A DNA stretch of 64,000 bases from Calamus simplicifolius (taxonomy: Eukaryota > Streptophyta > Magnoliopsida > Arecales > Arecaceae). Both the position numbers and the translations under genes were made by a program. Numbering within the stretch: the first letter of the stretch is position 1; each line of letters begins with the position of its first letter. Below, one piece after another: positions 44,101 through 49,275 of the stretch. A model generated the notes under the pieces. That model worked only from the letters and a program-made list of their open reading frames with translations. It was not told the DNA's origin and made no database searches. Location: NCBI GenBank assembly GCA_900491605.1, contig UESW01003879.1, forward strand, positions 1,492,872 through 1,556,871, written 5' to 3'.

Positions 44101-45769
44101 GAGTAAAACATCCCCTACTAAAGAAATTTTTCATTTTTTTTCCAAATTAGAACAACATTTCTTTCTTGCATCTCAAATAGATAATGATTGAAGTGTTTCA
44201 GAAATAATTTAAGAGAGGTCAGTCTTAATCAAGATAATTAACTAGGCTTGTAACAAATAGCCCAGCAACTGCCATCTGAGGTTTAATTTGCTGAATTAGA
44301 CATTGTCAACAAAACATAATCAAATCTCTAAAGATGCAATTCTGTGGAGATGACCTTATCTTAACCATATACAGTTTAAAAGGTAAATGCAGGATTTTTT
44401 TTTCAATTTTTAGTGCGTAAATAAATGCATTCGGTGGTTGGTTTCAAGAGGTGGGGCTTGTTGGTGTGAACTGATATTTTATTAGTGCATACTTAAATTG
44501 AAATGGTTCATTTCTTTTCTCATTACCAAATATTACAGGATCTCAGAAAACACAATGGAAATAGATTCAATGAGCATCAGGAACTAGTTGCAATGCTTAA
44601 GTTGATGTGATGCTACTATCTTAGTGTGCACTTAAATTTTCAGAAGCCTTAAAAGAACAGTGACTAGTGAGACATTGTCCGTCATCTAATATCATCATGC
44701 TACTGTCTTAGTATTGTGTTTCCACTCTATGTGAGCATCGGTCATATATTTGGGCCTGTTTGATAGAAAGGAAGTATCTGAGGACGTGAGGTTGTAAGCA
44801 GTATAAGATCATTCAAAGAATAAAAGTAAAATGTTTTCTAGCTATTTTGTTAACTGGAAAATTGATTATCTGGAAAGTAAATAAGAAAGATTTATGCCTA
44901 TATGCGGAAAAGATTAAAAGGTTTTGTTTTTCTGGTGTTCAGATAGAAAAAACTACATTCTTTTCTGTCTATAGAAATAAAAATAATCTGTTATCTCCAA
45001 CAAAACAATAAGAATTGCTGGTTTGCTGGGAATCACCAAATTTTCAGAGCCTTTTCCAAGCTATCACAGACCATTAAGTTCTCCTCAATGCAGGTCAATC
45101 ATGCTCTACTGGAAGAGATCAATGAGATAAATCAAAAACTGATTGGTACAGTGATAACTGTATGCAAAGATGCTGATTCGGTTGCTGCTGCAGCTGGGAG
45201 AGAAGGGACGGTTATCAAATGTTCTTTTAGTGATGTGTTTCTGTGTCCAAACTTGAAATCGCAGCTTGCTTCAGTTCAGATGGTGAGCTCTAAATAGCGA
45301 AGATGCAGTTGATAAATACGTGCACTCCTCATAGATCTATCTAGTATTGATTCAGTATTTTGTTTTTGCAGTCTCCAATTATGCCTCTGAGGTTTCTCAT
45401 TCCTACCAATTATCCAAAATGTTCCCCAATTCTACTAGACACGTTATCAAGTGAACCAAGGTGAGTTGAATTTTTTGTGATTTTCATGTTTGGTGGGTTT
45501 GAGTTCACCACTCCCTTGTATACCTGATCTGCACTTTTTCCTATTCAATCCTGTATTCCCATAGCAAGGAGTTCGGAGATCTTTCTGGCAAGGCTTTGTC
45601 AAGGTTCAGGTTATCCCTCCGTGACCTTCCACATCCCCTTTCACTCAGAGAAACCATAAAAGCATGGAATACCTGTGCCCGCAAAGTCATTGAGGAGTAC
45701 GCTCAGCAAACTGGGGGAGGTAGCTTCAGCTCTAGATTTGGTGCTTGGGAGAACTGTGTGAATACATGA
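1796..45769 (+). CDS. MED15A: Mediator of RNA polymerase II transcription subunit 15a-like (nine 3' exons, two frame breaks)
   Basis: MED15 is a tail-module subunit of Mediator that connects DNA-bound activators to RNA polymerase II in the nucleus. Visible exons are 1796-1918, 27937-29265, 34182-34252, 39796-39873, 39995-41313, 42999-43343, 45094-45282, 45372-45460 and 45565-45769. The order matches plant MED15a: end of the KIX region (ADYLRKISSKLL), a long Gln-rich region, a central segment around VDWQEEIHQE, a second Gln-rich region, then a conserved C-terminus (VNHALLEEINEINQKL, LIPTNYPKCSPILLD, GGGSFSSRFGAWENC). All introns are GT-AG. The visible exons total 3748 nt. Two one-base deletions are needed to keep frame, one in exon 1796-1918 and one at the TTT run 41026-41028; with them the sum is 1250 codons including the stop. 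Plant MED15a proteins are about 1300 residues, so only the N-terminus is missing. Identity is strong; functionality is uncertain because of the frame breaks. Confidence 0.93.
1919..3094 (+). other. Start of the 26 kb MED15 intron
   Basis: Intron sequence between the donor at 1919 and the gypsy target site. It holds a (TA)n(GA)n microsatellite at 2055-2102 and a degenerate GGTA/TACC-type repeat at about 2780-2935. No gene is seen. Confidence 0.7.
2055..2104. repeat. Compound microsatellite (TA)n(GA)n
   Basis: About eleven TA units run directly into about twelve AG units in the MED15 intron. This is a likely length-polymorphic marker and a likely place for consensus length errors. Confidence 0.95.
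3095..3099. repeat. Target-site duplication of the gypsy element (left)
   Basis: ATAAG directly precedes the LTR start TGTTGCTGC and recurs directly after the other LTR at 21962-21966. This fixes both ends of the insertion. Confidence 0.93.
3100..4020 (-). repeat. Gypsy LTR (3' LTR in element orientation)
   Basis: Starts TGTTGCTGCTG and ends CTCCTCAACA. It is colinear with 21065-21961 and with the third copy at 60498-61380. A TATA-like CTATAAATAC (complement strand, 3415-3424) sits in the same place in all copies. The part at 3715-3920 is made of imperfect units around AGCTCGGCTAGGACCGAGG, and their copy number differs between LTRs, which explains the 921 versus 897 bp lengths. Confidence 0.93.
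4021..4036 (-). other. Polypurine tract of the gypsy element
   Basis: Directly inside the 3' LTR the complement strand reads GGAGTGGGGGGCATG. A purine-rich run in this position is the expected plus-strand priming site. Confidence 0.7.
4037..4416 (+). other. Presumed leader/promoter region of the antisense ORF
   Basis: About 380 bp between the polypurine tract and the first ATG of the antisense ORF. I find no clear TATA box, so the promoter could also lie in the adjoining LTR. Short open frames on both strands here look like GC-rich chance frames. Confidence 0.4.
4417..7274 (+). pseudogene. Antisense additional ORF of the gypsy element: Transposase_28-like domain plus coiled coil, four exons
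   Basis: This gene lies on the strand opposite gag-pol. Exons inferred from GT-AG sites and phase are 4417-5059, 5143-6033, 6110-6742 and 6810-7274. The N-terminal part has GLRFPLHPLAKEIMRFY, VAPNSWRSIIGF and GPRKSFKMI, the pattern of the plant 'putative gypsy type transposon' family (Pfam Transposase_28). The middle is acidic and low-complexity. Exons 3 and 4 form a long Glu/Lys/Leu-rich coiled coil, followed by an acidic tail. Splice phases fit across all three introns. Defects are an in-frame TAG at 4714-4716 (one transition from TGG), a TAG at 6281-6283 (one transition from CAG), and one frameshift between about 5290 and 5340. The function of these proteins is unknown. The start could be 4417 or 4435; MASE follows the second ATG. 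Confidence 0.82.
8001..8009 (+). promoter_or_regulatory. TATA-like box in the gypsy antisense region
   Basis: CTATAAATT lies in a GC-richer context about 65 bp upstream of the first ATG (8069). With the AATAAA at 8762-8767 it would define a transcript of about 0.75 kb on the + strand. Sequence pattern only. Confidence 0.35.
8283..8325. repeat. Inverted repeat with 10-bp arms
   Basis: CCATGGGGAT at 8283-8292 and its exact complement ATCCCCATGG at 8316-8325 are separated by 23 bp, in the non-coding part of the gypsy element. Confidence 0.8.
8762..8767 (+). terminator. AATAAA polyadenylation-like signal
   Basis: A canonical AATAAA follows a T-rich stretch and lies about 760 bp downstream of the TATA-like box at 8001. 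Plant poly(A) signals are loose, so this is suggestive only. Confidence 0.35.
9260..9264. repeat. Target-site duplication of the copia element (left)
   Basis: TATTT precedes the LTR start TGTAGAAGGC and recurs at 13865-13869 after the other LTR, proving insertion into the gypsy element. Confidence 0.92.
9265..9558 (-). repeat. Copia LTR (3' LTR in element orientation)
   Basis: Starts TGTAGAAGGC and ends CACTTCAACA. It contains two tandem copies of a unit of about 78 bp beginning GATTACAAGATAA. The complement of CTCCCCCTCATGC just inside (9559-9571) is the polypurine tract GCATGAGGGGGAG. Confidence 0.93.
9566..10237 (-). pseudogene. Copia RNase H domain (end of pol)
   Basis: Open frame covering the end of RT and a complete copia RNase H: RLVGRLIYLTHTRPDIAYSV, then AYTDADYAGS, RSTTGYCIFLGGNLITW, RSSAEAEFRA, YCDNKSA, RTKHIGIDRHFI and a QLADILTKGL end. 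The acidic residues of the RNase H core (TDAD, SAEAE, CDN) are all present. It is the best-preserved copia segment, but it is separated from the RT core by stops. Confidence 0.93.
10262..11085 (-). pseudogene. Copia reverse transcriptase, degenerate
   Basis: Conceptual translation on the - strand gives EKNRTWEIVDKPEGK, GCKWIFTLKYRADGS, ERYKARLVAKGYTQ, FAPVAKMNTVRILLSLAA, the catalytic YVDDIIVTG near 10510 and LKYFLGIEV. Several stops and frameshifts interrupt it. Activity would need a helper element. Confidence 0.9.
11388..12675 (-). pseudogene. Copia integrase (pre-integrase zinc-binding and catalytic core), interrupted
   Basis: The conceptual frame shows the H-H-C-C zinc-binding motif (WLYHLRLGHPS, then FHCDICESSKH). 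The catalytic triad is visible as D in HSDIWGP, D in RIDNARDYF and E in QQNGVAERKNG. The downstream part has YWGEAALTATYMINRLPS and KCAFLGYLSTQKGYKCY, typical of copia integrase. The run 11388-12167 is open; the part upstream is split by a stop near 12425 and frameshifts. Confidence 0.92.
12672..12977 (-). pseudogene. Copia aspartic protease with altered active site
   Basis: The segment SWIIDSDATDHMT corresponds to the protease active site, where copia families normally have D-S-G-A or D-T-G-A. Here Gly is replaced by Asp, one transition away, and the same change is present in the duplicate at about 52350. The frame degenerates after about 60 residues. Confidence 0.85.
13077..13442 (-). pseudogene. 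Copia gag N-terminal domain
   Basis: Starts MSTSETSSI and contains RLSGKNYLKWSQFVRTYL and TAKEIWDFVRRTYS, the pattern of copia gag (UBN2-type). It lies about 130 bp downstream of the primer-binding site. The open frame stops at 122 residues, well short of a full gag. Confidence 0.9.
13552..13571 (-). other. Copia primer-binding site (initiator tRNA-Met)
   Basis: On the - strand, directly after the 5' LTR, the sequence reads TGGTATCAGAGCTCTAGGGT. TGGTATCAGAGC is the classic plant initiator tRNA-Met complement. Confidence 0.93.
13572..13864 (-). repeat. Copia LTR (5' LTR in element orientation)
   Basis: TGTAGAAGG to CTTCAACA, followed by the TSD TATTT (13865-13869). The internal tandem duplication of about 78 bp starts at 13634 and 13712. 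On the complement strand a TATA-like stretch (CTATAAATAAA) lies at about 13835-13846. Confidence 0.93.
13870..14462 (+). other. Gypsy internal region upstream of the small antisense ORF
   Basis: No gene recognised. It holds repeated AGTCTGGCAGACTTTC-like motifs (about 14125-14180) and a TATA-like TTTAAATAC at 14392-14400, 63 bp upstream of the ATG at 14463. Confidence 0.5.
14392..14400 (+). promoter_or_regulatory. TATA-like box of the small antisense ORF
   Basis: TTTAAATAC lies 63 bp upstream of the ATG, a normal spacing for a plant core promoter with a leader of about 30 nt. The same sequence is kept in the duplicate at 53857-53865. Not shown to be active. Confidence 0.4.
14463..14725 (+). 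pseudogene. Small antisense coiled-coil ORF (copy 1, frameshifted)
   Basis: Counterpart of the intact 87-codon ORF at 53928-54191. Length here is 263 nt versus 264, because one base is missing in the G run near 14537. The N-terminal part (MASEDGRRSAG) and the C-terminal part (ERYLAVSTREIELLRR, LEGKVASLQRQIAESA) are therefore in different frames. An AATAAT-type poly(A)-like element follows at about 14820. Confidence 0.6.
14895..15030. repeat. Short tandem repeat, unit about 36 bp, in the gypsy element
   Basis: Units of the type CACTTCGGCTTTGGCCGAGG plus CTTTTAATAAGCAACG, with two good copies and flanking degenerate ones. Repeated in the duplicate at about 54360-54490. Confidence 0.85.
15035..15465. 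repeat. Tandem array of eight ~56-bp units between integrase and antisense genes
   Basis: TAAGCTGCCCGAATCC recurs with starts at 15044, 15101, 15156, 15212, 15268, 15324, 15380 and (as TAAGCTACCCGAATCC) 15436, a period of about 56 bp. Units alternate between CTTCGCCCTTCGGTCC and CTTCATCACTTGGTCC versions, so there is a partial higher-order pattern. Open frames through it on the - strand are periodic and I read them as chance. The array is kept in the duplicate (about 54500-54920). Confidence 0.92.
15466..15700. other. Spacer between tandem array and integrase end
   Basis: Non-coding stretch of the gypsy element with CATACTAGGGGTGCTTGG-type sequence and no recognised signal. Confidence 0.5.
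15701..16803 (-). pseudogene. Gypsy integrase, interrupted
   Basis: The - strand shows the zinc-binding region (ALREVHKGICGNHLG, then ACDPCQRHS), WPFAKWGMDILGPFP, the catalytic Asp in DYFTKWVEAEA and the second Asp in IITDNGKQFDNPKF. It then continues in other frames to the C-terminal region ending around 15710. A TAG inside LATG*RKFLF (16501-16503) is one transition from CAG and is shared with the duplicate. Further frameshifts follow DNPKF. The C-terminus is frameshifted here but open in the duplicate (55177-55521). Confidence 0.9.
16915..17477 (-). pseudogene. Second RNase H-like domain (aRNH type) of the gypsy element
   Basis: Two overlapping frames together give FHVDRSSNANGSGAGLVL, NNEAEYEALLAGL, LNAFTDSQLVVGHMRGEF and VPRSENAHADLLSRLA. 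The D, E, D, D acidic pattern is that of the additional RNase H found after RT in Tat-lineage elements. One frameshift lies near 17243. Its presence is a main reason for the Tat assignment. Confidence 0.85.
17478..19400 (-). pseudogene. Gypsy protease, reverse transcriptase and first RNase H
   Basis: One reading frame from about 19400. The protease active site is ILIDSGSYVN (codons at 19246-19254). RT blocks are KWRICIDFTDLNKACPKD, FIDAYSSYNQIRM, YCYRVMPFDLKNAGATYQ and YVDDMLVKSK (about 18140). The first RNase H includes KPIYYVSKLLRDAETRYS. In-frame stops are TAA at 18175-18177, just before the YVDD block, and TAA at 17695-17697; both are also in the duplicate. Apart from these the frame is open for about 1.7 kb. 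Confidence 0.93.
19586..20587 (-). pseudogene. Gypsy gag, with in-frame TAG
   Basis: Open for 333 codons. It has a retrotransposon gag core (FPSTLRGSARTWFNALK, SFDELTCLFISQFVSSRR, REGESLKIYLGRFN), Arg/Pro-rich linkers and the nucleocapsid-like KYCRYHRDHGHDTEEC. A TAG directly after EEC interrupts the usual continuation (QLKNKIERLI is readable beyond it) and is shared with the duplicate. The start lies about 460 bp from the primer-binding site. Confidence 0.92.
20588..21044 (-). other. Gypsy 5' leader between PBS and gag
   Basis: Untranslated leader in element orientation, GC-rich, with a Pro-rich chance frame (20839-21024). It may include the true gag start if gag begins upstream of 20587. 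Confidence 0.5.
21045..21061 (-). other. Gypsy primer-binding site
   Basis: Two bases inside the 5' LTR (plus-strand AATT spacer) the - strand reads TGGCGCTAGAGGAAGGG. It begins TGG as required for pairing to a tRNA CCA end. I do not name the tRNA. Confidence 0.7.
21065..21961 (-). repeat. Gypsy LTR (5' LTR in element orientation)
   Basis: TGTTGCTGCTG to CCCCTCAACA, followed by the TSD ATAAG (21962-21966). The promoter-like CTATAAATAC lies on the complement at 21380-21389. Same length class and subrepeats (AGCTCGGCTAGGACCGAGG) as 3100-4020. Confidence 0.94.
21380..21389 (-). promoter_or_regulatory. LTR TATA box of the gypsy element
   Basis: On the complement, CTATAAATAC in the middle of the 5' LTR. 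It is conserved in the other two LTR copies and well placed to drive gag-pol on the - strand. Confidence 0.55.
22978..23195. repeat. MITE-like repeat with imperfect inverted ends
   Basis: Starts GCAAAGTTTTAAATCTC and ends TCCTAAAACCCTGC. The ends are imperfect complements, and the interior is rich in TGGGAT / ATCCCA. A related piece is at 24722-24949. A duplicate copy lies at about 62395-62612. Confidence 0.45.
24722..24949. repeat. MITE-like repeat related to 22978-23195
   Basis: Starts CCAGGTTTTAAATTCC and ends TTTCAAAAACCTC, with the same interior theme of GGGAT/ATCCC and GATGATGG. Boundaries are approximate. Confidence 0.4.
27009..27199 (+). pseudogene. LINE (non-LTR retrotransposon) 3'-end remnant
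   Basis: Conceptual translation gives GRGRPKLIWTKIIKRDIA, LVLNRAE and RKQIHVANP, interrupted by stops. This is the typical C-terminal tail of plant LINE reverse transcriptase ORFs. It ends in a short TTGAG repeat (about 27183-27193). Too short and broken to be functional. Confidence 0.7.
27937..29265 (+). CDS. MED15A: MED15 exon: first Gln-rich region
   Basis: Acceptor TTCCACAG|GATCAC; donor GGTG|GTAAGT. The exon begins with two bases of a split Gly codon and ends in phase 1. It encodes SLGLHSQGSNQGQSLAIP, then about 400 residues very rich in Gln, Ser and Leu with CAG/CAA runs, as in all plant MED15 proteins. Frame is open throughout. Confidence 0.93.
29266..34181 (+). other. MED15 intron (4.9 kb)
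   Basis: No coding signal. It holds a 22-nt poly-C tract (29772-29793), a duplicated TAGCCTACCCATCTCA motif (about 30337 and 30468), GGTT/AACC repeats at 30790-31200 and 33350-33540, and otherwise AT-rich sequence. Confidence 0.75.
29772..29793. repeat. 22-nt poly-C tract
   Basis: An uninterrupted C run is preceded by CCCCCCTCTCCCCTCTCCC and followed by GGGCTC. The complement is an extreme G run. Length is unreliable in most sequencing chemistries. Confidence 0.95.
34182..34252 (+). CDS. MED15A: MED15 exon: VDWQEEIHQE segment
   Basis: Acceptor AATTAACAG|CATCAG; donor CAAGAG|GTGACT. Its first two bases complete an Ala codon carried from the previous exon. The exon encodes ASVDSTTQIGNAGVVDWQEE then IHQE, a strongly conserved plant MED15 stretch. 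Confidence 0.92.
36585..36800. repeat. MITE-like repeat with CCAAGGT inverted ends
   Basis: Begins ACCAAGGTTTGTCATACC and ends AGACCTTGGT, whose complement is ACCAAGGTCT. The element is flanked by ATGT on both sides (36581-36584 and 36801-36804), a possible target duplication. The interior is made of TACC/GGTA words, such as TTGGTATGAGGTATGTACCG. Confidence 0.5.
39152..39497. repeat. Tandem duplication, unit about 173 bp
   Basis: TCTTTATAGGGAGGATGATG at 39152 and TCTTTATTAGGGGGATGATA at 39325 start two colinear units that share ATGGAGGTTTAATGATAA-like sequence and end in ATTTAAATAAA. They differ at many positions, so the duplication is old. Confidence 0.85.
39796..39873 (+). CDS. MED15A: MED15 exon: helical segment
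   Basis: Acceptor AACTGCAG|ATAATG; donor TTACAC|GTATTT. Phase 0 at both ends. It encodes IMSWKKYSANLNELNGKVAQ then KIQELH, aligning with the IKSMKESYLPELNEMYQKI region of plant MED15. Confidence 0.9.
39995..41313 (+). CDS. MED15A: MED15 exon: second Gln-rich region, with a one-base frame break
   Basis: Acceptor TTCTACAG|GATGAA; donor AAAGCG|GTCAGT. The start encodes SAQYEKMKLYKSVLETVLHL and QISKSNI, conserved in MED15, followed by a long Gln-rich stretch. At the TTT run 41026-41028 the frame breaks. Read straight, it ends at TAG 41090-41092. With one more T it continues as PFSSSPSIPKTASPILADSE, LGISSLSS and EQPLARLIKAV, as expected of MED15. The family sequence clearly resumes, so the early stop is not the real C-terminus. 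Confidence 0.92.
41314..42998 (+). other. MED15 intron (1.7 kb)
   Basis: AT-rich intron between GCG|GTCAGT and TTTCAG|GTACAA. Nothing else recognised. Confidence 0.85.
42999..43343 (+). CDS. MED15A: MED15 exon: VVSMIDGIA region
   Basis: 115 codons, phase 0 at both ends. It encodes VQSLPSGQLSSCVNDLRSVV then SMIDGIASSTPGNGS and GEDLAALTRSHLQAQG, matching plant MED15, and ends SSFKRQKVE before GTATGT. Confidence 0.93.
43344..45093 (+). other. MED15 intron (1.75 kb)
   Basis: AT-rich intron, no features recognised. Confidence 0.85.
45094..45282 (+). CDS. MED15A: MED15 exon: VNHALLEEINEIN region
   Basis: 63 codons, phase 0. It encodes VNHALLEEINEINQKLIGTV, EGTVIKCSFSDVFLCPNLKS and ASVQM; strongly conserved in plant MED15. 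Donor ATG|GTGAGC. Confidence 0.94.
45372..45460 (+). CDS. MED15A: MED15 exon: LIPTNYPKCSPILLD
   Basis: Acceptor TTTTGCAG|TCTCCA; donor CCAAG|GTGAGT. It encodes SPIMPLRFLIPTNYPKCSPI then LLDTLSSEP and ends with two bases of a split Ser codon. This is the most conserved block of the MED15 C-terminus. Confidence 0.94.
45565..45769 (+). CDS. MED15A: MED15 terminal exon and stop
   Basis: Acceptor CCCATAG|CAAGGA completes AG-C (Ser). It encodes KEFGDLSGKALSRFRLSLRD and then ends GGGSFSSRFGAWENCVNT before TGA 45767-45769, the normal C-terminus of the family. Confidence 0.94.
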
Positions 45770-46621
45770 TCATGCTGCCATCAAAATATGGATTCCTAGA
45801 ATTAAGTCCCTTATCATCATGATGGATATTTCTATGAAGGATGCCTGCTGAAGACCATAAGATTTCGAACTAGTTAGCAAACAAACAGCAGCAACGACAT
45901 TCTATTCTGAGGCAAAATATGCCGGTTATATTGAAAATTGTTATAGTTTCTATATGCTTTTTCATTTTATTTTTTTTAAAAAAAATTAGAAAGCAACAAG
46001 CTGGCCTTTGTTGCGGTTTTCATTTGTAGATTCAGCAGCTGCATGCTCGCACTTGAGATGGAACCAGTGTCTTTTATTTGTGAAATAGAATGTTTACACC
46101 TCTTGTTATGCCATACTGAATTGTATAATATACTGGTTCAAACCTTGGTTCAAATTTGATTATGTCAATGCATGGATTATAGCTCTCCTGCAAATCAAGT
46201 CTGGCCTGAGGGTTTCCATATGTTACATTGGTATGGCTATATAATGTTTAGTGAACAAATGTGGTTGGAATGATTTTTGCAACCAATGTGGCTGAAAGAA
46301 ATGAGTCGTGTAGCTTCCTAGCGATTAGGTCTGATTAAACACCTGGCTGATTTGGGCTACACGCAGGTATAGTTATGCCTGTTGTTCATGCCACAGTCTG
46401 GCTCAGCTCATCTATGCTATTGTGCTTGTATTTTAAGTCAAGACCAGCCCAATCTCACAGAGCTAATGCCAGGTCTGCCCATCAAGCTTTATTTATTTAT
46501 TTATTTATTTTGAATTTTTTCTTCCAGTGCTCAAGCCCGCAAAACTTTTAGGCTATACAGGCTACCTGGGTCGTTATTAGCTCTCACATGCATATATACT
46601 TCTAGGCTAGAGTAGGGAATT
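45770..46621 (+). other. MED15 3' UTR and intergenic region
   Basis: I see no perfect AATAAA in the first 350 bp. A T-run/A-run at 45966-45989 and TTTTATTTGTGAAATAG at about 46072 are possible loose poly(A) elements. A TTTA tetranucleotide run is at 46488-46510. Around 46340-46600 is a repeat rich in GGCT/AGCC words. Confidence 0.5.
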
Positions 46622-46845
46622 GTTTTTTAAACCGATGCCTTTTGGTATCGATTTTAGAAGAAAAGGATGAAAAATAAACTTTTTGTAAAAATGGTGTTGA
46701 AGTGAAAAATATTATTTGAAATGGCATTTTTTACTTCCATCTCATCCCTCCCTTTCTTCCTCTGCTTCGCCTCGTCGGTGGAAAGCTTCCGCTGGCGTGG
46801 CGGAGCCCAGTTAGAAATCGCCACTTGAAGTGGCGATTTTCTTAG
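46622..46845. repeat. MULE left terminal inverted repeat
   Basis: Complementary in order to 49035-49275 with small indels. The inner part contains AATCGCCACTTGAAGTGGCG, which can itself fold into a hairpin. Confidence 0.85.
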
Positions 46846-47868
46846 TTTCACCCAGCCCAACAGAAATAGCCACTTTCGGTTTGTCTGCTAACTTAACCCT
46901 AGCCTCATGTTCCAATGAGACTGACATAAATCCCTTCGCCCGCCCATTACTTCCTTTTGTCAAAAATCGCGAGAGTTTAGCCATTCTCCCCAAGCAATCC
47001 CGGCTTCCAGGACCCCGATACGCCATCACCCATCTTTGCACTTTTAAGCTCCCTCTCGTCGAATTGCTCCACCCTTAGTCCATTCTTCGCAAGCCCAATC
47101 AGCGAGACTTTTTTTCCTTCAGGTAGAGATTCACATGCCCTCGGTTCTTCAAACTTGGCATTTCTTAACTTAAATTTAAGAATAATGCTCTTTAATTGTT
47201 CCTGTGACTTTTATTTGGAACAAACGGTCATCAAATAACATTTAGTAGTATAGTTTTGATTTATCAACTAGAATATAGTTTTGATTTTATATTTGGACTT
47301 TTTATTTCCTTGAGTTATTTTTTGGTATAAATGTACCTTTCTTTATATTATTTTTTGAAGTGTAGTTGTCGAGAGTTTTTTTTGAAGTGAAGTTGAGAGA
47401 TGATTTAGGTGCTTTAAAATTACTAGACCATATCTTATGATTTTGCTAGAAACATAAAGTTAGGGCAATAGGTTTTAATAGAACTGTTGTATTTTTTAGT
47501 CTATGTGTAGAGATGAAAATATGAGAGTATAAATAGACATAAAAAATATTTTTACTTTTCTGTATCATCTGGATGCACAAGGATATTGGCACAAGGAACT
47601 CAGGGGTTTACAAACCCAGTTGTAATTAGAAAAGGAAAATAAAAATAAAAATGATTTTTTTTTCTTCAATTTTAGCTATGATATCATCATGGGAAATTAA
47701 GTGTTTTAGAGATTGGAAAGAGTATAATTAAAAAGACTTGTTTATCTTAATATGTACCATATGGTTCTTGGAAACTAATATGTGCTAAATGCTACTAAAA
47801 TATATGCATATTTAAATTTTTGTTTGTTTGTAGCTGATCTGAGATAAATTTTGATCACCTTTTCGTAG
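46846..47868. other. MULE interior upstream of the transposase fragment
   Basis: GC-richer to about 47130, then AT-rich. Overlapping short frames on both strands (46830-47078 +, 46811-47041 -) have no recognised similarity. Captured host DNA is possible but unproven. Confidence 0.4.
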
Positions 47869-48935
47869 ATGGAAATTGTAAGAGTTCTGCTCTATTATGA
47901 TGGATCAATTAAACATGACCAAGAAGGGATACATTATAATCAACCTCCGCATAAATATTTAAAATTGAGCACAGGAACACGTTTTGCTACGTTGGTTGAT
48001 CGGGTACAAACTGTTCTAAAAAATGCAGTACAAAGATTTATCGTTAGATTGATGTGGAGATCTCCAACATTGCACCAAAAATACGTGCTTCATCCAATTG
48101 AGGACGACAACGATGTGGAGGACATGTTGACATTTCCCTCAAAATTTTTAGAATATCGATATATTGAACTATATGTTTTCAAGGATTATGTTCCAGAGCT
48201 ATATAGTGTTGGTCATATGGAGGAAGTTCAAGACAGTTCTCCTAGCAACAGGAACAGGTTAGGACTCCCGTGGATTTCACAATGATTGAAGGATTTATGC
48301 GAGCAGTGAAGAGCGATGATGTGGTAAATAATCAGTTCAACACTGATAGTCAGGGAATGGAGTCAGACGAGAGTGCAGATGATGACTATTGGTCTGAACA
48401 TGATGACTCAGATAAAGAGCCAAATGAAGATGATATAGTTCATGACACTAGCTTTAGTTCCATTCCTGTATACAGTCATTTAGAACCTATTTCAACTCAG
48501 GTACATGATCATCAAGCCTTTGCATATGAATAAGTACCAGAATTTTATAATGAGTTGAATTTGCATGCTGACGGATGTATTAGTACTCCGAGAGGTTACC
48601 CTTCAATTCTTAATTTTGGGATCCATCAATTACTGAGTTTTCTAAAGAATTGTTGTTTAATACTAAAGATGAACCGAAGAAACATGGATTTTTTGAGATC
48701 ACAAGGTATGATGGGTCGCACTCTTGTTTATTCAGTAATTTAACTCGGGATAACAAACATATTAGTTCTTGAGTTATTAGCTATACCGTTCGACACATTG
48801 TGGAGAAAGATTCAAGTATGAATATTGAAGCTATTATAGCAACTATTGCGGAACAATTTCACGATACGGTGTCATATTTCAAAGCATGGCATGGAAAGCA
48901 GAAGGCATTGATTGATATATATAGAACAACTAATT
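47869..48935 (+). pseudogene. MuDR-type transposase, N-terminal part only
   Basis: Begins MEIVRVLLYYDGSIKHDQEG. It continues after a frameshift near 48270 with an acidic stretch (SDESADDDYWSEHDDSDKE), an in-frame TAA at 48531, then PEFYNELNLHADG. After another shift come DPSITEFSKELLF, the MuDR-domain pattern YDGSHSCLFS, and SYFKAWHGKQKALIDIY. The latter is the stretch that normally precedes the catalytic MULE domain. Everything after it (DDE domain, zinc knuckle) is missing, and the sequence runs into a short internal duplication and the right repeat. Confidence 0.8.
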
Positions 48936-49004
48936 CACTGAAATCTATTATAGCAACTATTACGGAACAATTTCACTATATAGAACAATTAATTCGCTGA
49001 AATC
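48832..49004. repeat. Internal duplication at the MULE truncation point
   Basis: TATTATAGCAACTATTGCGG (48832) recurs as TATTATAGCAACTATTACGG (48946), and TATATAGAACAACTAATTC (48919) recurs as TATATAGAACAATTAATTC (48977). This marks the site where the rest of the transposase was lost. Confidence 0.8.
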
Positions 49005-49034
49005 GCCGCTTCAAGTGGCTATTTCAGTAGATAG

Positions 49035-49275
49035 AAATCGTCATAGATAGTGGCAATTCAATACGCTAGAAATCGCCACTTAGAGAGTGGCGATTTCACT
49101 TCCTGTTGGGGTAAAGCGGCGAGGGATGCTGCTGACGGGGCGAAGAGGGAAAGGATGAGGTGGAAGTGAAAAATGTCATTTGAAATCTGTTTTTCATTTT
49201 AACACTAATTTTACAAAAAGTTTGTTTCCCATCCCTTTCTTCTAAAACTGGGACGAAAAACACCGGTTTAAAAAC
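49035..49275. repeat. MULE right terminal inverted repeat
   Basis: Complement of the left repeat; contains AATCGCCACTTAGAGAGTGG, again able to fold back. Ends CGGTTTAAAAAC at 49275. Confidence 0.85.

Larger units (their letters stand above)
46622..49275. mobile_element. Mutator-like element (MULE) with ~200-bp terminal inverted repeats
   Basis: The left end (GTTTTTTAAACCGATG, then GATTTTAGAAGAAAAGGATG, then AACTTTTTGTAAAA) is matched on the complement of the right end (GTTTTTAAACCGGTG, then AGTTTTAGAAGAAAGGGATG, then AACTTTTTGTAAAA). The match continues through ACTTCC, CTCATCC and the hairpin AATCGCCACTT/AAGTGGCGATT. Long inverted repeats around a MuDR-type transposase fragment indicate a MULE. 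I could not find a convincing 9-bp target duplication. The transposase lacks its catalytic domain, so the element is a deletion derivative. Confidence 0.85.

Noticed and set aside
47869..48285. Independent host gene encoding a 138-residue protein
   Set aside because: It lies between MULE inverted repeats and continues, through frameshifts, into a MuDR-type transposase pattern.
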